A DNA stretch of 64,000 nucleotides from Buchnera aphidicola (Phyllaphis fagi) (GTDB lineage: Bacteria; Pseudomonadota; Gammaproteobacteria; Enterobacterales; Enterobacteriaceae), in NCBI RefSeq assembly GCF_964058955.1, contig NZ_OZ060370.1:346074-410073 (forward strand). Reading direction: 5' to 3'. The notes beneath the pieces were generated by a model. It worked only from the letters and a program-made list of their open reading frames with translations, made no database searches and was not told where the DNA came from. This document shows positions 36,444 through 45,877 of the stretch, piece by piece. Position 1 is the stretch's first letter, and each line of letters opens with the position of its first letter. A program made the translations under genes and the position numbers.

Positions 36444-36833
36444 TTAAAATTGTAATACTCTATCAGAATTTAATACAGATTGTACAAATGTTCCTAATCC
36501 TGTTAATCGAAAAGAAAAATGTAAGTTACCATGTAAAAAACCTAAGTCTAACGCCATAGTATCATCAATAACACCACGTCTACAAGCTGCACTAGAACAA
36601 ATATTTAAATTAATAAAAAATTTTTTACTTAACTGATACCAAGAATTCACTAAATTATTTTCATCTATGGATGTAAACGACATTTTATTCCCATTTAACA
36701 CTCCATCACAATAAAAAAATATATTTTTTATACTATGTTTACAACCTTTCATTAAAGAATTAGAAAATAACAATGCACTAGTTGAATTTTCTGTACCATA
36801 TATTGAACCCATAACCAATATAGTGTATATCAA
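36444..36833 (-). CDS. tusD: Sulfurtransferase TusD
   Basis: 129 residues, close to E. coli TusD (128). DsrE-like fold with the persulfide-carrying cysteine at C79 in LNICSSAACRRGVID, aligned with E. coli C78. First gene of tusDCB. Conservation of the catalytic cysteine argues that the tRNA thiolation relay is active. Confidence 0.94.
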   Translation of the reverse strand: MIYTILVMGSIYGTENSTSALLFSNSLMKGCKHSIKNIFFYCDGVLNGNKMSFTSIDENNLVNSWYQLSKKFFINLNICSSAACRRGVIDDTMALDLGFLHGNLHFSFRLTGLGTFVQSVLNSDRVLQF

Positions 36834-37008
36834 TCATATCACTTCTGTGAAATTTTTTCCTATTTTAACATATAGAAATAAAAAAGTAAAAATATTTAAT
36901 TTAAAAAGTAAAGACACTCATATACTCAAAATGATTTTCAAAATATATGAAAATAAATGATTTTTATAACCTGTAAAACTAATAATAAAATCAAAATTAA
37001 GGAAAATA

Positions 37009-38175
37009 ATGGAAAATAAAAATAAAATTGGATTAACTGTAATTAGTTTTCTATCTTATTATTTAACAGGATCTATGATAATTATTACAGGAATAGTAAT
37101 GAGAAATATTGCAGAATATTTCAATACTTCTATTAATAATATTAGTAATACATTCACATTTTTAAATGCTGGAATGTTGTTTTCTATATTTTTAAGTTCC
37201 TGGATAACTAATTTTATTACCCTAAAAAAACAAATTATTATTGGTTTTATTTTAATTATATTATCTATATTAGGATTAATATATTCTAATAATCTTACTA
37301 TGTTTTGCTTAAATATTTCTATTTTAGGTATTGTAGGTGGCATGACAATGTCAATAGGTACCTTTTTAATTACAAGTATTTATCAAGGTGAAGAAAGAGC
37401 ATCTAAATTATTATTAACAGATTCATTTTTTAGCATGTCAGGTATGATCTTTCCAGTTATTGCATCTTATTTACTTAATAAGCATATTCCATGGTATTTC
37501 ATTTATGTAATGATTGGAATCATATATTTTTTAATATTTATTATTACTATTAATATCCAATTTCCAAAACACCAATATACATTAGATAAAATAAATTACA
37601 AAAATACAAAATGGGGAATTAGTATACCAATATTATGTTGTTCAGCTACATTTTATATTCTAGGACAACTCGGATTTATTTCTTGGATTCCAGAATATAC
37701 AACACAAATTATTGGCGTTAATATACAGTTAGCAGGGAAATTAGTTAGTTATTTTTGGATGTCTTATATGTTAGGTATGTGGTTCTTTAGTTATATGTTA
37801 AAATTTTTTGATTTACAAAAATCTTTATTATATCTTACTGGTATTTCTACTGTATTTATGTATTTATTTATTTATAATAACAATATAACAATATTAAACA
37901 TCATTATAATAATTTTAGGTTTTTTTTCAAGTGCTATTTATACTATTTTAATCACATTAGCATCTTTACAAACTAAAAAAACATCACAAAAATTAATAAA
38001 TCTAATATTAATGTCAGGAACAATTGGAACATTATTAACATTTGTGATAACTGGTCCAATAGTTCATGAAACAGGAATACGTGGAGCATTAATTATTTCT
38101 AACATATTATATGGAATAATATTTATTATGTCTTGGATATTAGGTTTTGTTAGTAAACATAAAGAAAATATTTAA
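37009..38175 (+). CDS. tsgA: MFS transporter TsgA
   Basis: 388 residues (E. coli TsgA 393) with twelve hydrophobic segments in two halves, a major-facilitator layout in the inner membrane. The N-terminus KIGLTVISFLSYYLTGSMIIITGIVMRN-like region matches TsgA. The substrate is unknown. AAGGAAAAT forms a good ribosome-binding site. It stands alone on the plus strand, convergent with trpS (13-bp gap). Its survival in a transporter-poor genome is notable. Confidence 0.88.
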   Translation: MENKNKIGLTVISFLSYYLTGSMIIITGIVMRNIAEYFNTSINNISNTFTFLNAGMLFSIFLSSWITNFITLKKQIIIGFILIILSILGLIYSNNLTMFCLNISILGIVGGMTMSIGTFLITSIYQGEERASKLLLTDSFFSMSGMIFPVIASYLLNKHIPWYFIYVMIGIIYFLIFIITINIQFPKHQYTLDKINYKNTKWGISIPILCCSATFYILGQLGFISWIPEYTTQIIGVNIQLAGKLVSYFWMSYMLGMWFFSYMLKFFDLQKSLLYLTGISTVFMYLFIYNNNITILNIIIIILGFFSSAIYTILITLASLQTKKTSQKLINLILMSGTIGTLLTFVITGPIVHETGIRGALIISNILYGIIFIMSWILGFVSKHKENI

Positions 38176-38188
38176 TATATTAAAATAT

Positions 38189-39187
38189 TTATAAACCTAA
38201 TATATTATACACTTTATCTAAAGTTATTTTAGCTTTTATGCGAGCTTGATTCGCACCATTTTCTAAAATATTTTGTAAATAAGATTCATTATTTCTAAAA
38301 TAAAAAAATTTATTTTTCAATTTATATAAAACTTCTGCAATCTTATCAGCAACTAACATCTTAAATTCTTGATATAACATATTAGAAAAATCATTTTCTA
38401 ATATCGATATTTTTATACCAGTTAAACTAGAAAAAATATTCAATAAATTTGAAATTCCAGGTTTTTTTACTATATCATAATATATTTTATTTTCAGAGTC
38501 AGTAATTGATTTACTAATTTTAGAAAAAATAGATTTTTTACTTTCCAATAAAAAAATCACATTATTTCGATTACTATCTGATTTAGACATTTTTTTTTGA
38601 GGATTTAGTAACGCCATAATTTTAGAACTACAAAAATTAGGTATATAAACATTAGGAATTTTAAATATATTGCCATATAAATAATTAAATCGAATAGCTA
38701 GATTTCTAGCTAACTCTAAATGTTGTTTCTGATCTTTACCAATTAATACCCTATTACTTTGATATAATAAAATATCTGACGACATTAATACAGGATAATT
38801 GAGTAATCCAACATTAATATTTTTAGAATACTGTTTTGATTTACTTTTAAACTGTGTCATTCTTGAAAGTTCACCAAAATATGTATAACAATTTAATATC
38901 CAATTTAATTGACAATGTTCATGTACATCAGATTGTGCAAAAATAATACTTTTATTAGGATTAATACCCGAAGCTAAATAAAAAGATAATGTATCTAATG
39001 TAATTTTTTTTAATAAATTCGATTTCTGAGAAATAGTAGTTATTGAATGTAAATTAGCTATTCCATAAATACAATTATTATTATTTTGAATAAACGACCA
39101 ATGAGATAATGATCCAATATAATTACCTAAAGTTAATTCTCCCGATGGTTGTATAGCACTAAAAATAGTCGGTTGCAGTAAAACCAT
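38189..39187 (-). CDS. trpS: Tryptophanyl-tRNA synthetase
   Basis: 332 residues (E. coli 334). Class I synthetase: HIGH-type motif in PSGELTLGNYIGSL and KMSKS in KKMSKSDSNRN. Gene order on the minus strand is aroK-aroB-rpe-trpS, the E. coli order with damX, dam and gph deleted. Confidence 0.97.
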   Translation of the reverse strand: MVLLQPTIFSAIQPSGELTLGNYIGSLSHWSFIQNNNNCIYGIANLHSITTISQKSNLLKKITLDTLSFYLASGINPNKSIIFAQSDVHEHCQLNWILNCYTYFGELSRMTQFKSKSKQYSKNINVGLLNYPVLMSSDILLYQSNRVLIGKDQKQHLELARNLAIRFNYLYGNIFKIPNVYIPNFCSSKIMALLNPQKKMSKSDSNRNNVIFLLESKKSIFSKISKSITDSENKIYYDIVKKPGISNLLNIFSSLTGIKISILENDFSNMLYQEFKMLVADKIAEVLYKLKNKFFYFRNNESYLQNILENGANQARIKAKITLDKVYNILGL

Positions 39188-39216
39188 ATTTTAACCTTAT
39201 TATGTAAAATATCATT

Positions 39217-39906
39217 CTATAAATTAATTATATTATTATATGTTTTATTTATGTTCTGTCTTATATTTGTAATAACCTTTAAATAATTTCTAGAACTAAA
39301 AATAAAAGAACCAATAACAAATATATCCACCCCCGCAATAACTAAATCAGAAATATTATTGCCATTCACACCTCCATCTACTGATAAAAGAATATTTGGA
39401 AATAATGAATCAATTTTCTCTCGAATATGATGTAATTTATTAAGCATTGATGGAATAAATTTTTGTCCTGAAAAACCAGGATTAACTCCCATTAATAAAA
39501 TAAGATCTAATTTATCCATAATATAATCTAAAATATTTAACGGAGTAGAAGGATTTAATCCAATTCCAACTTTACAACCACACTTCCTAATTAAATTCAA
39601 TGTTTTATCAATATGATCACTAGTTTCAGGATGAAAAGTAATAAAACTCGCTCCAGATTCTGCAAATTTTAAAATCAAATCATCAACTGGTCTTGCCATT
39701 AAATGCACATCAATTGGTGCTATAATATTATCATCTCTTAAAGATTTTAAAACCATAGGACCTAACGTTAAATTTGGAACATAATGATTATCCATGACAT
39801 CAAAATGAATCAAATCACCACCTGCAATTAAAACACTCTTAATATCTTCTCCTAATTTTGCAAAATTTGCAGATAAAATTGAAGGAGCAATAAAAAATTT
39901 TTTCAT
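39217..39906 (-). CDS. rpe: Ribulose-phosphate 3-epimerase
   Basis: Interconverts ribulose-5-phosphate and xylulose-5-phosphate in the pentose phosphate pathway. 229 residues (E. coli 225). (beta/alpha)8 barrel with metal-binding HFDVMDNHYVPNLT, phosphate-binding VNPGFSGQKFIP and VDGGVN. Between aroB and trpS. Confidence 0.97.
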   Translation of the reverse strand: MKKFFIAPSILSANFAKLGEDIKSVLIAGGDLIHFDVMDNHYVPNLTLGPMVLKSLRDDNIIAPIDVHLMARPVDDLILKFAESGASFITFHPETSDHIDKTLNLIRKCGCKVGIGLNPSTPLNILDYIMDKLDLILLMGVNPGFSGQKFIPSMLNKLHHIREKIDSLFPNILLSVDGGVNGNNISDLVIAGVDIFVIGSFIFSSRNYLKVITNIRQNINKTYNNIINL

Positions 39907-39951
39907 GTAAATCTCTTTAGTTAATTAAATGTAAAATAAAATTATAATACT

Positions 39952-41037
39952 TTATGTTTTATAACAAGACTGAATAGCAGATATCATAGTATTTTGATCG
40001 ACATCTTCAAAAATTTTTACTTGCCCAATCGCAGTAGGCAAAATCAATTTAATTTTACCTAAATTATTTTTTTTATCCCGAATCATATACTTTAAAAAAG
40101 AATTAATAGACATATTACTAGGAATAGTAGTAGGTAATCCTACTCTCTGTAATAAAATAATAATACGTTCAATATCAAACTTATCTAATATACCAAGAAT
40201 TTCAGAAGTTCGAAGTGCAATGACCATTCCTATTGATATAGCCTCTCCATGTAACCAAGAATATTTAAAATATGATTCAATAGCATGCCCATATGTATGT
40301 CCTAAATTTAATAACATACGATAATAATTTTCTTTTTCATCAATAGTAACAATATTAGTTTTTAATTCACAACATCGTTTTACACAATATGATAAACTGT
40401 TTTCATTCAAAGATAAAATACTATCTAAATTTTTTTCTAACCATACAAAAAAATCATAATCAAAAGAAATAGCATATTTAATTACTTCTGATAAACCAGA
40501 AACTATTTGATTATGAGATAAAGTATTTAAAAAATTTAAATTAATGATAACAGAAATAGGCTGCCAAAACGAACCAATCATATTTTTTCCAGAAATATGA
40601 TTAACACCTGTTTTTCCTCCTATAGCTGCATCAACTTGAGATAATAAAGTAGTTGGTATTTGAATAAAACGTATTCCACGTTGATAAATAGAAGCCACAA
40701 AACCAGTTAAATCACCTATAACTCCACCACCTAGTGCAATTAAAGTAGTATGACGATCATGTAATTTCTTTAATAAATCAGACACCAATAATTCTACAGA
40801 ATTTAAATTTTTATATTTTTCTCCATCTAAAAAAATAAACTCATCAACAATCATGCCATATTTCGATAAATAATTTAAAACTATATTTTTCCATATAGAA
40901 GATAAAGTAGTATTAGTAACTAACATCACTCGATCATTCTTTTTTAAGGGATAAAAAATATTTTTTTCACTTAATATATTAAAACCAATGTAGATAGGAT
41001 AAGAATAATTATTTAAATCAACTACTATTTTCTCCAT
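39952..41037 (-). CDS. aroB: 3-dehydroquinate synthase
   Basis: Second step of the shikimate pathway, converting DAHP to 3-dehydroquinate with NAD and zinc. 361 residues (E. coli 362). GGGVIGDLTGFVASIYQRG, PTTLLSQVDAAIGGKTGVNH, and metal ligands in LNLGHTYGHAIE and LHGEAIS are all intact. Follows aroK by 48 bp. Confidence 0.97.
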   Translation of the reverse strand: MEKIVVDLNNYSYPIYIGFNILSEKNIFYPLKKNDRVMLVTNTTLSSIWKNIVLNYLSKYGMIVDEFIFLDGEKYKNLNSVELLVSDLLKKLHDRHTTLIALGGGVIGDLTGFVASIYQRGIRFIQIPTTLLSQVDAAIGGKTGVNHISGKNMIGSFWQPISVIINLNFLNTLSHNQIVSGLSEVIKYAISFDYDFFVWLEKNLDSILSLNENSLSYCVKRCCELKTNIVTIDEKENYYRMLLNLGHTYGHAIESYFKYSWLHGEAISIGMVIALRTSEILGILDKFDIERIIILLQRVGLPTTIPSNMSINSFLKYMIRDKKNNLGKIKLILPTAIGQVKIFEDVDQNTMISAIQSCYKT

Positions 41038-41085
41038 AAATTAAACTCTAATTATCAAGATAAAATGATAAATAATGTATAATAA

Positions 41086-41607
41086 TTAAATATTTTTTAA
41101 AATATTGATAATATTATATACTATGTTTTTAATACTTTTATTATCGGTATCAAATGTTATATCAGATATTGATGTATATAATAAACTTCTTTGAAACGCT
41201 AATCTTTTTAACACCATATCAACATTATTAACAGATTTTAAAAGTGGTCTATTTTTTTCTCTTTTAGTTCTCATTAATTGTTTTTCAACATTCGCTTTTA
41301 AATATATTACTGTACCTCTAGAAGATAAAAAATTTCTTATATTTTTTGATATAATCGATCCACCTCCAGTAGCTAATATAATTTTACTAACTTGCGTTAA
41401 TTCATCAAGAATGATTTCTTCACGAATTCTAAAACCCAACTCACCCTCAACATCAAAAACCCAATTAATATCAGCTCCAGTCCGTCTTTCAATTTCTTGA
41501 TCAGAATCATAGAACTCCATATTTAATTCTTTAGATAATAAACGACCAATAGTACTCTTTCCAGCACCCATAGGTCCGATTAAAAAAATATTTCTTTTCT
41601 CTACCAT
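41086..41607 (-). CDS. aroK: Shikimate kinase I
   Basis: Phosphorylates shikimate to shikimate 3-phosphate. 173 residues, E. coli length. P-loop GPMGAGKST at 11-19, shikimate-binding [11 protein letters not shown], and TGGGSI. With aroB and aroE it gives three of the chorismate-pathway steps in this window. Confidence 0.97.
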   Translation of the reverse strand: MVEKRNIFLIGPMGAGKSTIGRLLSKELNMEFYDSDQEIERRTGADINWVFDVEGELGFRIREEIILDELTQVSKIILATGGGSIISKNIRNFLSSRGTVIYLKANVEKQLMRTKREKNRPLLKSVNNVDMVLKRLAFQRSLLYTSISDITFDTDNKSIKNIVYNIINILKNI

Positions 41608-41917
41608 ATGTATAATAAATCAAAAATTTAGTTAGAATATCCAATACTATATTAATTATATTGGCTGAATAATATATAATAATTTTATCATACTATAATT
41701 CTGATAATAATAATATTAAAATATATAAAATATTGATGATTTAGTATTGTATAATTTTACGTATATCACATATAATGTATAAAATATAAAATAATAAATT
41801 CATTAATATATTTTAAATTTTTTGTTGTAAAATACGTATTATAATAAATAATTAATAAAATATTATTCCAATATTATAATATATGTGATAAGATACAGTA
41901 TAATAGGTTATTATGAT
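41608..41917. other. Intergenic region aroK / tRNA-Ser
   Basis: 310 bp between divergent aroK and tRNA-Ser, no protein gene seen. It should contain the aroK promoter on the minus strand and the tRNA-Ser promoter on the plus strand. A TATAAT at 41899-41904 stands 14 bp before the tRNA, without a good -35. Confidence 0.5.
41899..41904 (+). promoter_or_regulatory. -10 element of tRNA-Ser
   Basis: A perfect TATAAT in a less A/T-uniform context (CAGTATAATAGG), ending 13 bp before the tRNA 5' end. The -35 at the expected distance is only ATAATA, so this is a partial call. Confidence 0.4.
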
Positions 41918-42005
41918 GGTGAGGTGTCCGAGAGGATTAAGGAGCATGCCTGGAAAGCATGTATGCGAATATTTCGTATCAAGGGTTCGAATCCCTTTCT
42001 CACCA
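41918..42005 (+). tRNA. serX: tRNA-Ser(GGA)
   Basis: An 88-nt type II tRNA with a long variable arm: acceptor GGTGAGG/TCTCACC, anticodon stem-loop CATGC-CTGGAAA-GCATG (anticodon GGA), variable arm GCGAATATTTCGTATC, T-arm GGGTTCGAATCCC. Very close to E. coli tRNA-Ser(GGA). No encoded CCA. Confidence 0.97.
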
Positions 42006-42064
42006 AAAATACAAATTCAATTTTCTTGTAAATTCATACATACACTATAATATATAAAATAGTA

Positions 42065-42772
42065 TCATATAATAATTGTTTCTAAAGCAATTTCAATCAT
42101 ATCATTAAAACTATTTTCTCGATCATTAACAGACAACATTTGACCATGTATAATATGATCTGACACGGAACATATAGAAACAGTTTGAATATTTAATTCA
42201 GAAGATATACTATATATTCCTGAAGTTTCCATATCTATCCCAATAATATTATACTTACTTAATAAATCATAAATTTTATAATCATACGCATAAAATAGAT
42301 CTGTTGTAAAGAAATTACCTACACGAACATTAATATTTATTTTCTTTGAATATTTTACTGCATTACAAAGCATTTCAAAATCTGCAATAGCAGAAAAATC
42401 ATAATTGTTAAATTTTAGTCGATTCACTTTAGAATCAGTGCAAGCACCCATAGCAATAACAATATCTTTCAATTTAATATCATTTCGAACAGCCCCACAT
42501 GTCCCAACTCGAATAATCTTTTTAATATTATAATATTGAATGAGTTCTTTAATATAAATTAGAGCAGATGGTATGCCTATTCCATGACTCATAACAGATA
42601 CCATAACATTTTTATAATGCCCTGTAAATCCCAACATAGACCGAACATTTGTCACTTCATATGCATTTTCTAAAAAATTATCTGCAATATATTTTACTCT
42701 TATAGGATCTCCAGACATAATAACACGTTCTGAAAAATCACCTTTTTGAGCATTAATATGAGGTGTAACCAT
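42065..42772 (-). CDS. deoD: Purine nucleoside phosphorylase
   Basis: Phosphorolysis of purine (deoxy)nucleosides to base and (deoxy)ribose 1-phosphate. 235 residues (E. coli 239). MVTPHINAQKGDFSERVIMSGDP, phosphate-site RVGTCGAV, and the catalytic aspartate in CSVSDHI. Follows deoB on the minus strand, the remnant of deoCABD. Confidence 0.97.
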   Translation of the reverse strand: MVTPHINAQKGDFSERVIMSGDPIRVKYIADNFLENAYEVTNVRSMLGFTGHYKNVMVSVMSHGIGIPSALIYIKELIQYYNIKKIIRVGTCGAVRNDIKLKDIVIAMGACTDSKVNRLKFNNYDFSAIADFEMLCNAVKYSKKININVRVGNFFTTDLFYAYDYKIYDLLSKYNIIGIDMETSGIYSISSELNIQTVSICSVSDHIIHGQMLSVNDRENSFNDMIEIALETIII

Positions 42773-42858
42773 TAAATATTACCTTATATGTAAATGTATA
42801 TAATAATAAAAAATAAAATATTATCTATAACAATATATAACTAAGAATTTTCATAATT

Positions 42859-44085
42859 TTATAATATACTACTCCCATAATTCATACTAGATAAAGAAAA
42901 GTACTTTGAAATAGTCTGAGCAATATCAGAAAATGTTTTTCTGTGACCAAAATATTGAACAGGAAATAATTTATTATATAATAATATTGGAACATATTCT
43001 CGAGTATGATCAGTACCTTTCCATGTAGGATCACAACCATGATCAGCAGTAATAATTAAAATATCTTCTATTTTTAAACCATTTAAAATCTCTAGTAAAC
43101 GTAAATCAAAATATTCTAAACCCAAAGCATATCCTGAAACATCACGTCTATGACCCCATAAAGAATCAAATTCAACAAAATTACTAAAAACTATGGTATT
43201 TTTTTGAGATATGCGATTTATTTCATCTATAGTAGAATTAATTGAATCTTGTAATCCTGAAGTATATATTTTTTTTGTAATGCCTATATGACCAAAAATA
43301 TCTGAGGTTTTACCAATACCAATTACATCACCTTCTTTTTCTTCAATTAATTTTTGAATCACAGTTTTCCCGGGAGGTAACTTAGAAAAATCACGACGAT
43401 TATTTGTTCTAATAAAATGAAATTTCTTTTCTCCTATAAATGGACGAGCGATCACTCGAGTAATATTATAATTATATTTATCTAAAATATATCTAATTTT
43501 TTGACACAATTCATATAAATTAGTTAACCCAAAATATTTTTCATGACAAGCTACTTGTAATACTGAATCAGATGATGTGTAAATAATTGGTTTTTTTGTT
43601 GTTATATGAAGAGATCCAAAATCATTTAGTATATCTGTTCCGGAAGCATGACAATTACCTAAAATACCAGTTAATCCATGTGCACAACTTATTTTTTGTA
43701 ATAAATTATCAGGAAAACTATTTTTAATATTATGAAAATAATCCCATTCAAATAATACTGGAACACCTGCAATTTCCCAATGTCCTGAAGAAGTATCTTT
43801 AGCTGAAGAAATCTCACTAGCATATCCATAACTTCCAATAACATTTAATGGTTTAGCTATACCATAAGGTAAATAACCTGTTATATTTTTATATACTTGA
43901 CCTAATCCTAAAGACATTAAATTAGGAATATATAAAGAACTAAATCTATTATAATTTGCTTTACCAAAGTAACAATATTCTGCTATATGGCCAAATGTAT
44001 CTGCACCAACATCATGAAATTTATTAGCATCTTCACTATATCCAATACCAAAAGAATCTAATACTAAAATAAATACCCTTTTCAT
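42859..44085 (-). CDS. deoB: Phosphopentomutase
   Basis: Converts (deoxy)ribose 1-phosphate from DeoD to the 5-phosphate. 408 residues from MKRVFILVLDSFGIG (E. coli 407); five in-frame upstream codons are excluded. Alkaline-phosphatase-superfamily metal motifs DSFGIG, SSGHWEIAG and ADHGCDPTWKGTDHTRE are intact. With deoD it gives a two-step purine nucleoside salvage module; deoC and deoA are absent. Confidence 0.97.
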   Translation of the reverse strand: MKRVFILVLDSFGIGYSEDANKFHDVGADTFGHIAEYCYFGKANYNRFSSLYIPNLMSLGLGQVYKNITGYLPYGIAKPLNVIGSYGYASEISSAKDTSSGHWEIAGVPVLFEWDYFHNIKNSFPDNLLQKISCAHGLTGILGNCHASGTDILNDFGSLHITTKKPIIYTSSDSVLQVACHEKYFGLTNLYELCQKIRYILDKYNYNITRVIARPFIGEKKFHFIRTNNRRDFSKLPPGKTVIQKLIEEKEGDVIGIGKTSDIFGHIGITKKIYTSGLQDSINSTIDEINRISQKNTIVFSNFVEFDSLWGHRRDVSGYALGLEYFDLRLLEILNGLKIEDILIITADHGCDPTWKGTDHTREYVPILLYNKLFPVQYFGHRKTFSDIAQTISKYFSLSSMNYGSSIL

Positions 44086-44189
44086 ATTCAAAACCTTCAT
44101 TTATTTTGAATGCTATACATAAAATGCATTTACTTAAATAATTATAAAAATATTTTTATAATTAAAATAAATGACATTCTAAAATATTA

Positions 44190-44774
44190 TTAAATAAAAG
44201 AATGATTACCATAATTATGTTTTGTAATATCTTTAACTCCTTTGAGCAAAGGAAAATTATTTAAAATTTGTTTTTCAATATTTTCTTTTAACGTTGTATT
44301 AACCATTGAACAACCATTACAACCACCTAAAAATTTAATAATTACGTAACCTAAGTTTGTAATTTCTAATAAAGTAATCTGTCCGCCATGTGAAGATAAC
44401 ATAGGATTAATATAACACTGTATAAAATGATCTAATTTATTAAATAATGAATGATTATAATATTGGTTGTTATCTATTTTTTCTTTAGCATAAGGTGCCA
44501 TTAACATAAGTTGTTGATGTAATTCATCATATAATAAATCAATTTTTGAATCTTTTAGATGTGGTAAAATAGTATTATTTACATAAATACTAAAATGAAA
44601 ATATTTTATTTCAATGTCCGTATTTTGAAAATCCTGTTGAGTATTATATGACATTTTACATTCAGCATATTTTGTACCAGGATATTTTATGGATATTCTA
44701 AGTTTCTTAACATAATCTTTTTTCAGAAGAATATTTTTAAGGTAATTTTGAGCTTTTTTAGAAATATTAATCAT
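44190..44774 (-). CDS. nfuA: Fe-S carrier protein NfuA
   Basis: 194 residues (E. coli 191). Degenerate A-type N-terminal domain and a C-terminal Nfu domain whose cluster ligands C152 and C155 sit in FLGGCNGCSMV. Delivers 4Fe-4S clusters to target enzymes; possible clients in this window are MutY and HemW. Confidence 0.95.
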   Translation of the reverse strand: MINISKKAQNYLKNILLKKDYVKKLRISIKYPGTKYAECKMSYNTQQDFQNTDIEIKYFHFSIYVNNTILPHLKDSKIDLLYDELHQQLMLMAPYAKEKIDNNQYYNHSLFNKLDHFIQCYINPMLSSHGGQITLLEITNLGYVIIKFLGGCNGCSMVNTTLKENIEKQILNNFPLLKGVKDITKHNYGNHSFI

Positions 44775-45048
44775 ATTTAATGTCTATTTTAATTTTAATA
44801 TTTTTATATTATAAAAACATATATAATATCATAAAATTAAAATTAGTATAATTTAAACGATTATTATTTTATCTTACATTATTTTAAAAAATGTTTAAAT
44901 TATAAACATTAATATTTAAAAATTTTATGATATTAATCATATATTTATTAATATTTAATAAATATTTTAAATATATATAAATTTATTTATATAAAAATCT
45001 TACATCATATTTATCAATTTAAAATAATAATATAAAAAAAATATAATT
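44775..45048. other. AT-rich gap nfuA-ssb
   Basis: 274 bp of nearly pure A+T, including runs such as TATTTATTAATATTTAATAAATA. No gene or convincing terminator recognised. Confidence 0.45.
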
Positions 45049-45558
45049 TTAAAATGGAAGTTCTTCATCAAATTCTGTATGCGATATATCGTTATCTTGA
45101 AACTGATTTTTATAACCATTATTTAAATTATTTTTTAAATTAGAAGATTTATGATTTTTTTTTATTTGATTATTAGAATTTATATAATTTGGAGAAGGTA
45201 TATTAGAAGTACGATTTCCTAACATTTGCATCGTTCCATTGATATTTACTAATACTTCTGTAGTATATCGATCTAACCCACTTTGATCTTTCCATTTCCT
45301 AGTTCTTAAAGAACCTTCGATATATACTTGTGAACCTTTTCGTAAATATTCACCTGCTATTTCTGCTAATTTTCCAAATAATACAATTTTATGCCATTCA
45401 GTTTTTTCTTGTTTTGTACCTGTATTTTTATCTGTCCAAGTTTCAGAAGTTGCTAAAGTGATATTTGTTACAGCTCCTCCATTTGGCATATAACGTACTT
45501 CAGGATTTTGACCTAAATTTCCAATTAAAATAACTTTATTTACTCCTCGACTAGCCAT
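45049..45558 (-). CDS. ssb: Single-stranded DNA-binding protein
   Basis: 169 residues from [17 protein letters not shown] (E. coli 178); 36 in-frame codons upstream are not part of the family. OB-fold core followed by a shortened, asparagine-rich linker and the protein-interaction tip FDEELPF, which replaces the E. coli DFDDDIPF but keeps acidic residues before the PF. Divergent from dnaB. Confidence 0.97.
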   Translation of the reverse strand: MASRGVNKVILIGNLGQNPEVRYMPNGGAVTNITLATSETWTDKNTGTKQEKTEWHKIVLFGKLAEIAGEYLRKGSQVYIEGSLRTRKWKDQSGLDRYTTEVLVNINGTMQMLGNRTSNIPSPNYINSNNQIKKNHKSSNLKNNLNNGYKNQFQDNDISHTEFDEELPF

Positions 45559-45877
45559 ATTATATTTCCTAAGATTAACATCTAAAATGGATATATTAAC
45601 GATATTATGTTTATAAATGTATTTAATATTTATTATTACTTTTATAATTCTATGTAATATTTTCATATAGTATTTAGAATATATTTTCTAAAAATGTTAT
45701 ATTAGTAGATTATTAGTACAAAATTAATTTTTACATATTCTATTAATATAAGAATTAATTTTGTAATCAATTTATGCAATATATTAGATAAACCTATCTA
45801 AGATTTTTAAAATAATATAATTTTTAATTAGATTATTTACTAAACATATTACCATAACACGTGGAAATAAATTATAG

